Assembly: GCA_964428385.1 (NCBI GenBank)
Contig: CAYRYR010000071.1
Location: forward strand, 1-14,103
Direction of reading: 5' to 3'
DNA: 14,103 nucleotides
DNA from: JAFGOM01 sp964428385
Lineage (GTDB): Archaea; Halobacteriota; Methanomicrobia; Methanomicrobiales; Methanospirillaceae
Positions within the stretch are counted from its first letter, which is position 1; every line of letters starts with the position of its first letter. A program made the position numbers and the translations under genes. The notes beneath the pieces were generated by a model, which saw only the letters and a program-made list of their open reading frames with translations, did not search any database and had not been told where the DNA came from. Positions 7,664 through 14,103 of this stretch are shown piece by piece.

Positions 7664-9220
7664 TTAGTGAATATGTTCTTTTCTGGTCTGTCGCTGATAG
7701 GAGATGGCAAACCGGTGGGCTTCGTCCCGAATCTCCTGGACCAGTAATGATGCAGGTGCTAAAGCCGGAACAGATAAAGGCAGGTTTCTTCCCGGTTTAT
7801 AGATCTCTTCTTCCCGTTTTGCAATCGAGACGAGTGGAATTGTTAGTTCCAGATGCGTAAGTTCACGTTCTGCAGCTGATAATTGACCTTTACCGCCGTC
7901 GACAATGATAAGATCAGGATAATCCGCGTCTTCATTCTTTAGTCGTGTATATCGCCGTCTGACCAGTTCAGCGATTCCGGCAACATCATCAATACCATTT
8001 GTCTCCCGCAGTCTGAATCGCCGGTAGTGGGTCTTATCTGGTTTTCCATTAGTAAATCTTACCATAGATCCGACCATTCCCGTTCCTGAGAGGTGAGAGA
8101 CATCAAAACATTCGATTACTCTGGGGATGTCATTCAGATCCAAAACTTCTTTGAGTTCAGTCAGTCGTAGATATTTTACCAGCAGTGATGCTTCGATATT
8201 TTTTATAACAAGTCTGAGAAGTTGCAGTTTAATTCCCTGTTTTGGAACGGTGAGGAGTACCTTGGTCCCACGCTGATGGGAGAGGTATGCATCCATGGAT
8301 GTATCTTGTGGCATTACTGGTATAATAATCTCTTTAGGGGGGGTATTTTCCCCATAATATTGCACAAAAAATTCATCAAAAAACTCAGGTGTTTCTTTAA
8401 ATACATATTCCTCTTTACTTGCAAGTGTTCCTTTCTCTACGGTAAAGAGAAGAAGATATACAATCCCGTCTCTGACGATAAAATTGATAACGTGTTCAAG
8501 TGCCTCGTTCTGTCGCTGGATGTTCTGTCGGTTTGTGAGATGTTGTATTGCAGTTATCTGGTCCCGTATCTGCATCGCCCGTTCAAAATCAAGATTTTGT
8601 GAAGAAATTTCCATATCTGTACGAAGTTCTGAAACAAGTTCAGTATTTTTCCCTTTAAGAAGCATTTCTGCTTTTTTGACCTGGTACTGATATTCCTGAT
8701 AGGAAATTGCACCCTGGCATGGGCCGCTGCAGTTCCCGATATGATATCTGAGACACGGACGTTTCTTCATCCTGCGGCAGGATCGCAATCTGAATGTTTT
8801 TTTGATAAGATAAAAAATCCGATCCCGCTCTCCTGCAGATACAAATGGCCCGAATAGTGTTCCGTTCTTCTTTCCTCCCCGGTATCTGGCAATGCTGATT
8901 CTTGGAAATTCTTCGTCAGATAACTGGATGAATGCATAACTCTTGGCATCCTTTAAATCGATATTATATCGTGGCTGATGTTTTTTAATGAGATTATTCT
9001 CAAGAATTAGCGCTTCAACTTCCGTATTCGTGACAATGAGATCAATATCATCTATATGTGCGATAAGAAGTGTAGTCTTTGTATCATGATCCCGTGTCTG
9101 AAAATAGGATCGTATTCTCTTCTTCAGATTTTTTGCTTTGCCTATATAGATGATACTACCTGTTGCATCTTTAAAGAGGTAACAGCCAGGATCATCCGGG
9201 AGAGACGAGAGATCTATCAT
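7664..9220 (-). CDS. uvrC: UvrC, excision nuclease subunit (short form without terminal HhH)
   Basis: UvrC makes both incisions around a lesion presented by UvrB. The 518 residues contain the following. An N-terminal GIY-YIG nuclease, which makes the 3' cut, has GCY at 12-14, YIG at 25-27, R35 and a likely catalytic E74. Four cysteines at 148, 156, 164 and 168 match the cluster reported to bind iron-sulfur in bacterial UvrC. A UVR motif for UvrB binding spans about 196-231. The RNase H-like nuclease, which makes the 5' cut, shows D373 in ECFDVSH, D441 in IIVDGGKGQL and H502 in RDEAHRFA. The protein stops 16 residues after H502, where bacterial proteins continue into a double helix-hairpin-helix DNA-binding domain. 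Bacterial UvrC is commonly about 600 residues. All catalytic residues are present, so I read this as a natural short form, not a broken gene. ATG 9220 is the only good start. Confidence 0.94.
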   Translation of the reverse strand: MIDLSSLPDDPGCYLFKDATGSIIYIGKAKNLKKRIRSYFQTRDHDTKTTLLIAHIDDIDLIVTNTEVEALILENNLIKKHQPRYNIDLKDAKSYAFIQLSDEEFPRISIARYRGGKKNGTLFGPFVSAGERDRIFYLIKKTFRLRSCRRMKKRPCLRYHIGNCSGPCQGAISYQEYQYQVKKAEMLLKGKNTELVSELRTDMEISSQNLDFERAMQIRDQITAIQHLTNRQNIQRQNEALEHVINFIVRDGIVYLLLFTVEKGTLASKEEYVFKETPEFFDEFFVQYYGENTPPKEIIIPVMPQDTSMDAYLSHQRGTKVLLTVPKQGIKLQLLRLVIKNIEASLLVKYLRLTELKEVLDLNDIPRVIECFDVSHLSGTGMVGSMVRFTNGKPDKTHYRRFRLRETNGIDDVAGIAELVRRRYTRLKNEDADYPDLIIVDGGKGQLSAAERELTHLELTIPLVSIAKREEEIYKPGRNLPLSVPALAPASLLVQEIRDEAHRFAISYQRQTRKEHIH

Positions 9221-9411
9221 ATCTACGCATTTCCTGTTTTTGATACGCTTTACAGATACAGAAAAGAAAGAAGTATTCTTTTTCTGTAGAAATTAGTATC
9301 AGTCATATTCAGATCCTCTGAATTGAATCTCTTCGTAAATTTGTTTTCTCTTGTAATTGATTCATTCTGTCGGAGATATTGTTGATGATTTGCAGGAAAT
9401 GTTATCCCGGG
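9221..9411 (-). promoter_or_regulatory. uvrA-uvrC intergenic region with a hairpin upstream of uvrC
   Basis: The 191-base gap holds an inverted repeat at 9257-9288. Nine base pairs (TACAGAAAA with TTTTCTGTA), a one-base bulge, then three more pairs close a seven-base loop. On the minus strand it ends about 37 bases before the uvrC ATG. It could be a 5'-UTR structure of uvrC or part of the uvrA 3' end. No T-run follows it on either strand, so it is not a classic terminator. I see no clear TATA box. Confidence 0.35.
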
Positions 9412-12219
9412 TCAGGCAGGAAAGAGAATTTTCTTTAGAAACATCCCTGTGTAACTATCAGGACAGCTGGCAACCATCTCCGGTGTTCCTGCAATGATAA
9501 CTTCTCCTCCCATATCGCCACCTTCAGGGCCGAGGTCGATGATATAATCAGCTGATTTAATCACATCCAGATTATGTTCAATCACAATGATGGTGTTTCC
9601 CTTCTCAACCAGGCTGTCAAGGACCCGGATTAATTTAGCTACATCATGGAAATGCAGGCCGGTTGTTGGCTCATCCAGCAGGTATACTGTCTTTCCTGTT
9701 GCACGTTTTGAGAGTTCCCTGCTTAGTTTGATTCGTTGTGCTTCTCCTCCGGAAAGTGTTGTTGCACTCTGTCCTAGTTTGATATAGCCGAGTCCGACCA
9801 GAGAGAGTGTCTTTAGCTTATTCTGTATCTTTGGAATATGTATAAAGAGTTCATGTGCTTCATCAACGCTCATAGCAAGAACGTCGGATATACTTTTGCC
9901 TTTATACAGCACCTCTCTGGTTTCACTATTGTATCTGGTCCCTTTACACTCTTCACACTCAATATAGACATCAGGAAGAAAGTTCATCTCTATCTTGATG
10001 ACTCCATCACCCTGACACGCTTCACACCGTCCACCTTTTACATTAAAAGAAAACCGGCCTGCTTTGTATCCCCGCATTTTTGCATCTTTCGTCTCAGCAA
10101 AGAGCATACGGATCTCATCAAAGACCTTGGTATACGTAGCAGGGTTTGATCGGGGAGTTCTCCCGATTGGTGACTGATCAATAACAATAACTTTGTCTAC
10201 AACATCATCAAAACTGAGATTTTTGAATTTTCCAGGATCCACTCGTGCATGATGAATCTCTTTCTGCAGAGCACGGTATAGTGTATCATAGATGAGGGTT
10301 GATTTCCCTGAACCTGATACACCGGTAATGAGGGTAAGTGTACCAAGGGGTATCCGTGCGGTAATATCTTTGAGGTTATTCTCGGTGCATCCGGCTATAG
10401 TAATAAATCTCTCTGCCGGGCGTCTCTGTGTCGGGACCGAAATTGCCATCTTTCCAGAAAGATACTGACCAGTCAGAGATTGTTTGTTCTGCATGATCTG
10501 TTTGGGTGTTCCCTGTGCTACAATTTCTCCACCGGCAAGACCGGCACCAGGTCCCATATCCAGTACATAATCAGCACTACGGATAGTATCTTCATCATGT
10601 TCCACTACAATCAGGGTATTGCCAAGATCCCGAAGCTGTTGAAGGGTTGTGATGAGCTTATTATTATCACGCTGGTGGAGTCCGATAGAAGGTTCATCCA
10701 GGACATATAAAACTCCCATAAGGTTGGATCCTATCTGGGTTGCCAGCCGTATTCGCTGTGCCTCTCCTCCGGAAAGGGTTCCTGCTGTTCGTGAGAGAGT
10801 CAGATAGGACAGACCAACCTTCTCTAAAAAACTGAGGCGTGAGTGTATTTCTTTCAGTACCTGATGAGCTATCTCTCTCTCTTTTTCATTTAATGAAATA
10901 TCCCTGAAGAATTCAAGACTTTTTTCGATTGAGAGATCAGTCACATCTATAATGGACATCCCTGCTATCCTGACTGCAAGCACCTTCTCTTTCAGACGTT
11001 TTCCCATGCAGGAGGGGCAGTCAGAAACATGCATAAATTTCTCAAGTTCGCGTGTGCGATATTCAGATTCTGTCTGCTTATATAGACGTTCTGCCTGTGG
11101 AAGCAACCCTTCCCAGGTCCCCTGATGAGAAAAATGTCCAGCCCCCTTCTTTATCTTCATCTCAAATTCGATAATATCTGATGAACCATACATCAGGGTG
11201 TTGAACTGCTCATCGGTCAGGTCTTGTATCGGGGTGAAGATATCATATCCATAATGGCGTGCAACCGCTCCGACATACTGTGACCGGTACCCGTCAAGGA
11301 AGTTACGGTAGGTCATAATAGCACCGTCAGCGATAGATTTACTCTTATCCGGAATGATAAGTTCCGGGTCAAAATCCATTTTAAATCCAAGACCATTACA
11401 TTCAGGACAGGCGCCAAAGGGACTGTTAAAGGAGAACATCCGTGGCTGAAGTTCTTCAAAAGTGAGACCGCATATCGGGCATGCCATCTTTGCTGAAAAG
11501 AGATTGTCTACGCCATCCTCTCCAACAGCTATCACCAGCCCGTCAGCCTTAAGTAGAGCATTTTCTACCGCTTCGAAGAGTCGTGAGTGTTCGTCTGCCA
11601 TGAGCCGGTCAATAACCAGATCAATATAATGCCATTTTTGCCGGTCCAGTTCTATCTCATCATCAGTCCTGTAATATTCTCCATTCACTCTGACCCTGGC
11701 AAATCCTTCCTTATGCATATCTTTAAAGAGCTGTTGGTACGTCCCCTTCTTCTTTCTGACTATTGGGGCGAGGATTGTTATCATCCCTGTTGCAGTCTCT
11801 TCGATGCGTCGTGTTATCCTGTCCGGAGACTGTGCCATAATAGGTTCGTTATGTTCCGGACAATAGGGAATACCAATTCGTGCAAAGAGCAGACGAAGAT
11901 AGTCATAGATCTCAGTCACTGTTCCAACTGTTGATCGTGGATTTTTAGAAGTGGATTTCTGTTCGATAGAGATAGCAGGTGAGAGACCCTCAATACTGTC
12001 AAGATCCGGTTTATTCATCAGACCAAGAAATTGCCTGGCATATGATGAGAGCGACTCGACATATCTGCGCTGTCCCTCCGCATAAATGGTATCAAAAGCA
12101 AGTGTTGATTTCCCTGATCCTGAAAGACCGGTTATCACGATAAACTGGTCCCGAGGCAGACTAACCGTGATATTTTTGAGGTTATGTTCCCGTGCTCCTT
12201 TGATGGTTATTGAATTCAT
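9412..12219 (-). CDS. uvrA: UvrA, excision nuclease damage-recognition ATPase
   Basis: UvrA is the dimeric ABC-type ATPase that scans DNA for distortions and loads UvrB. The 935 residues are full length (E. coli 940). The first ATPase has Walker A GLSGSGKS at 31-38, signature LSGGEAQRI at 482-490 and Walker B VLYVLDEP near 503-510. The second has Walker A GVSGSGKS at 633-640, signature LSGGEAQRI at 822-830 and Walker B TVYLLDEP near 844-851. Zinc-binding cysteine pairs are C247/C250 with C271/C274, CPSC at 401-404, and C732/C735 with C755/C758. The start MNSITIKGAREHNLKNI aligns directly with bacterial UvrA. No Shine-Dalgarno precedes ATG 12219, so a leaderless or near-leaderless transcript is likely. 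It is the first uvr gene in the direction of transcription, and diverges from the pyrophosphatase gene. Archaeal uvrABC genes are generally thought to derive from bacteria by transfer. Confidence 0.97.
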   Translation of the reverse strand: MNSITIKGAREHNLKNITVSLPRDQFIVITGLSGSGKSTLAFDTIYAEGQRRYVESLSSYARQFLGLMNKPDLDSIEGLSPAISIEQKSTSKNPRSTVGTVTEIYDYLRLLFARIGIPYCPEHNEPIMAQSPDRITRRIEETATGMITILAPIVRKKKGTYQQLFKDMHKEGFARVRVNGEYYRTDDEIELDRQKWHYIDLVIDRLMADEHSRLFEAVENALLKADGLVIAVGEDGVDNLFSAKMACPICGLTFEELQPRMFSFNSPFGACPECNGLGFKMDFDPELIIPDKSKSIADGAIMTYRNFLDGYRSQYVGAVARHYGYDIFTPIQDLTDEQFNTLMYGSSDIIEFEMKIKKGAGHFSHQGTWEGLLPQAERLYKQTESEYRTRELEKFMHVSDCPSCMGKRLKEKVLAVRIAGMSIIDVTDLSIEKSLEFFRDISLNEKEREIAHQVLKEIHSRLSFLEKVGLSYLTLSRTAGTLSGGEAQRIRLATQIGSNLMGVLYVLDEPSIGLHQRDNNKLITTLQQLRDLGNTLIVVEHDEDTIRSADYVLDMGPGAGLAGGEIVAQGTPKQIMQNKQSLTGQYLSGKMAISVPTQRRPAERFITIAGCTENNLKDITARIPLGTLTLITGVSGSGKSTLIYDTLYRALQKEIHHARVDPGKFKNLSFDDVVDKVIVIDQSPIGRTPRSNPATYTKVFDEIRMLFAETKDAKMRGYKAGRFSFNVKGGRCEACQGDGVIKIEMNFLPDVYIECEECKGTRYNSETREVLYKGKSISDVLAMSVDEAHELFIHIPKIQNKLKTLSLVGLGYIKLGQSATTLSGGEAQRIKLSRELSKRATGKTVYLLDEPTTGLHFHDVAKLIRVLDSLVEKGNTIIVIEHNLDVIKSADYIIDLGPEGGDMGGEVIIAGTPEMVASCPDSYTGMFLKKILFPA

Positions 12220-12360
12220 ATCAGTTGCTACAGGAGTGTGAGGTCTGCATGGTTATCAGGCTTGTCCGGGTATCAGACTGGTCTTTCAATGCAGTCTTTG
12301 TTACGTTGTTGTTAAAAACCACATGAGTACTTATCAGTATGCCGCCAAATTGATACAAGG
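12220..12360. promoter_or_regulatory. Divergent promoter region between uvrA and the pyrophosphatase gene
   Basis: The 141 bases must drive uvrA leftward and the pyrophosphatase rightward. A TATA-like TACTTATC (12328-12335) lies about 26-33 bases before the rightward ATG, which fits a leaderless transcript. TTTTTAAC on the minus strand (around 12312-12319) is a weaker candidate for uvrA. The hexamer TATCAG occurs four times (12219, 12254, 12271 and 12332), but it is also frequent elsewhere in the window. No Shine-Dalgarno is seen on either side. Confidence 0.4.
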
Positions 12361-13986
12361 ATGCTTAAGACATATGTAATGGGTCATCGCCACCCTGATA
12401 CTGACAGTATAGCTAGTGCTGTGGCATATGCCGATCTGTTGCGGCAGACCCGTACTGGAGAGTTCATTGCGGTTCGGTGTGGCGACCTCAATGCAGAGAC
12501 CCGCTATGTATTACAGACCCTTGATATACAGGCCCCGGTGCTTATGGAGAATGTGGAGTCCCAGGTTTCAGACATTCCATTTCTCTATCCACAGTCTGCG
12601 CCCTATGATATGCCAGCCATAGATGTCGCCTCACTCATGGAAGAGCATGATGTCAGAAATATACCAATTGTAAATGAAGATGGCAGACTTCTGGGTCTTG
12701 TCAGTGAACACGGACTGGCGAGGGCATATGTAACTCCGCATGCAAGTACACAGCTCACCGTTGGCCCCATCGGGTTAGTAACACTTGCACGGATTCTCCA
12801 GGCAGATCTGGTATCTGAAGCAGGGCCAGAACGACTTTTAGGAAATGTCTCAATTGTTATTGATGCGCTTCATGTCTCACTCTCCCGCCTGGGGCCAGAT
12901 GATATTGCTGTAGTCGGTGACAATGAACCCGCACAACTGGCACTGGTATCAGCAGGTATTGCAGCATTAATCATTGCACAGGACGCTCCCATGGGTGAGC
13001 GTATCATAAAAGCAGCACTTGATAGTAATGTTTCTCTTATCAGAACGCCGCTTGATGCGTTCAGTGTCAGTAGAATGATCCATCTCTCTCATCCGGCAGA
13101 ACGCCTGATGGCTACTGATGTCCAGACAGTCCGACTTGAAGAATCGATTGGTACTGCGACCCGTGTTGTTACCAATTCGCCTTACCGGACTGCCTGTGTT
13201 ATTGATGCTGATGGGAATCTACTCGGCATGATATCGCGCAACACCTTTCTTGAGGAGATTCATAAGTCAGTTATTCTGGTTGATCATAATGAGTTTGCCC
13301 AGGCAGTAGAGGGCATTGAAACTGCAGATATCCTTGAGATTATTGATCATCACCGACTTGGAGCAATCACCACACTCAGACCAATTCAGTTCCGAAATGA
13401 ACCCGTTGGCTCAACGTCCACAATCATCACGACAATGTACCAGGAAGCAGGAATTGTTCCGTCAGAATCAGTAGCCGGGCTTTTACTTGCCGGTATCTTA
13501 TCTGATACCCTTGTCCTGAAGATGTCAACAACGACTGAGAAAGACCACAATGCGGTGACGTATCTCTCTTCATTGACTGATCTTTCTCCGTTTGAGTTTG
13601 GGACAACCCTGATTCAGAGTGGGATGGATCTCTCGGATGTACCTCTCGAAGAACTTCTGACCCGGGATACAAAACCGTATACTCTTTTTGACACTTCAGT
13701 AATCATCGCACAGATCATGACCGCATCTGATGAATATCACCTCACTCACCATGAAGCTATCAAAAAGGAGACCGAGCAGCTGAGGGTGAGACATGGAGTT
13801 GATATTTACATGGTTATGTTTACGGATGTCATCAATCAGGTCAGTTACCTGTTTGCGGCAGGAAACCAGATCCTTCTTGATGAACTTGGATACTCTGTTC
13901 AGCCGGTGCAGCTCTCTGGTGTTATGTCACGCAAAAAAGATCTCCTTCCGGTATTTGGACAACGTCTGCGTTCATTACAGTCCTGA
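12361..13986 (+). CDS. Mn-dependent family II inorganic pyrophosphatase with CBS and DRTGG regulatory insert
   Basis: This cytoplasmic enzyme hydrolyses pyrophosphate to phosphate, pulling biosynthetic reactions forward. The 541 residues form a DHH catalytic domain split by a regulatory insert. Residues 1-66 include GHRHPDTDS with metal ligands H9, D13 and D15. A first CBS domain follows (about 72-127), then a DRTGG-type domain (about 128-245) and a second CBS domain (about 250-300). Catalysis resumes with VDHNE (D308), DHH at 329-331 and SD (D382). The C-terminal DHHA2 domain holds SRKK at 522-525, the substrate-binding arginine/lysine motif. All family II metal ligands are present. Simple enzymes such as B. 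subtilis PpaC lack the insert. Related CBS-pyrophosphatases are inhibited by AMP and ADP and activated by ATP or diadenosine polyphosphates; similar control here is inferred. The start aligns with family members. The gene stands alone, divergent from uvrA. Confidence 0.95.
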   Translation: MLKTYVMGHRHPDTDSIASAVAYADLLRQTRTGEFIAVRCGDLNAETRYVLQTLDIQAPVLMENVESQVSDIPFLYPQSAPYDMPAIDVASLMEEHDVRNIPIVNEDGRLLGLVSEHGLARAYVTPHASTQLTVGPIGLVTLARILQADLVSEAGPERLLGNVSIVIDALHVSLSRLGPDDIAVVGDNEPAQLALVSAGIAALIIAQDAPMGERIIKAALDSNVSLIRTPLDAFSVSRMIHLSHPAERLMATDVQTVRLEESIGTATRVVTNSPYRTACVIDADGNLLGMISRNTFLEEIHKSVILVDHNEFAQAVEGIETADILEIIDHHRLGAITTLRPIQFRNEPVGSTSTIITTMYQEAGIVPSESVAGLLLAGILSDTLVLKMSTTTEKDHNAVTYLSSLTDLSPFEFGTTLIQSGMDLSDVPLEELLTRDTKPYTLFDTSVIIAQIMTASDEYHLTHHEAIKKETEQLRVRHGVDIYMVMFTDVINQVSYLFAAGNQILLDELGYSVQPVQLSGVMSRKKDLLPVFGQRLRSLQS

Positions 13987-14020
13987 AATGTATCTTCTTT
14001 CAATTCTCTCAATTTTTCCG
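13987..14020 (+). terminator. T-rich stretch after the pyrophosphatase gene
   Basis: Pyrimidine-rich sequence with short T-runs (CTTCTTT at 13994-14000 and AATTTTTCC at 14011-14019) follows the stop codon. This is the usual look of an archaeal T-tract terminator. No stable hairpin is evident. Confidence 0.35.
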
Positions 14021-14038
14021 TGGTATTCATGAGAACTC

Positions 14039-14090
14039 TTATAAAAATGAAATACTGGCAATTATCATAAAATGTATATTTCCGAGAGGT
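14039..14090 (+). promoter_or_regulatory. Candidate promoter and ribosome site for a gene beyond the right edge
   Basis: TTATAAAA (14039-14046) resembles an archaeal TATA box, and GAGAGGT (14084-14090) resembles a Shine-Dalgarno site about 45 bases later. The ATG at 14072 opens only six codons before TAA, so it is unlikely to be the start. A start just past the Shine-Dalgarno, such as TTG 14100 or a codon outside the window, is more likely. Confidence 0.35.
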
Positions 14091-14103
14091 AAGGCCTGAT
14101 TGT

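Noticed and set aside
8222..8602. 126-codon plus-strand ORF inside uvrC
   Set aside because: It is antisense to the well-conserved UvrC coding frame, has cysteine-rich, low-sense composition and matches no family I recognise.
13427..13672. 81-codon minus-strand ORF inside the pyrophosphatase gene
   Set aside because: It is antisense to the conserved DHH/DHHA2 coding sequence and has no recognisable domain.

Overview
The window reads as chromosomal DNA from a methanogenic archaeon of the Methanomicrobiales. Methanospirillum or a close relative is my best guess, but that is inference. The grounds are: a surface protein with an N-terminal DUF3821 domain, a family known mainly from Methanomicrobia; a neighbouring secreted protein built of PKD domains; moderate GC with archaeal-style TATA and T-rich signals; genes that mostly lack a Shine-Dalgarno site; and a CBS/DRTGG family II pyrophosphatase whose archaeal homologues resemble this one. 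I see no tRNA, rRNA, CRISPR array, insertion sequence or phage gene.

Layout. (1) Positions 1-5213, plus strand: two surface-protein genes in tandem. The first enters from the left edge and ends in three PKD domains. The second is a 1328-residue mosaic: signal peptide, DUF3821 domain, six internal modules in the order A-B-B-A-A-A, and a duplicated C-terminal GWN/GYW domain with no membrane anchor. (2) Positions 5214-5273: a short convergent junction holding an 18-bp perfect palindrome that contains the uvrB stop codon. (3) Positions 5271-12219, minus strand: a bacterial-type nucleotide excision repair set, transcribed uvrA, then uvrC, then uvrB, with gaps of 191 and about 440 bases rather than a tight operon. 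(4) Positions 12220-12360: a divergent intergenic region. (5) Positions 12361-13986, plus strand: a Mn-dependent CBS-type inorganic pyrophosphatase. (6) The right end holds a T-rich stretch and a candidate promoter for a gene outside the window.

How the genes work together. UvrA finds damaged DNA and loads UvrB. UvrB verifies the lesion, and UvrC cuts on both sides of it. All three proteins look intact; UvrC is a short form without the terminal helix-hairpin-helix domain. The two surface proteins are probably cell-envelope components. The pyrophosphatase is a housekeeping enzyme with a nucleotide-sensing insert and has no clear link to its neighbours.

The least explained part is the gap between uvrC and uvrB (about 7221-7663). 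On the opposite strand it carries a possible frameshifted small membrane protein, and a complete TATA box, Shine-Dalgarno and ATG arrangement that opens only a five-codon frame. I found no convincing new multi-gene system here. The best leads are that gap and the mosaic surface protein.
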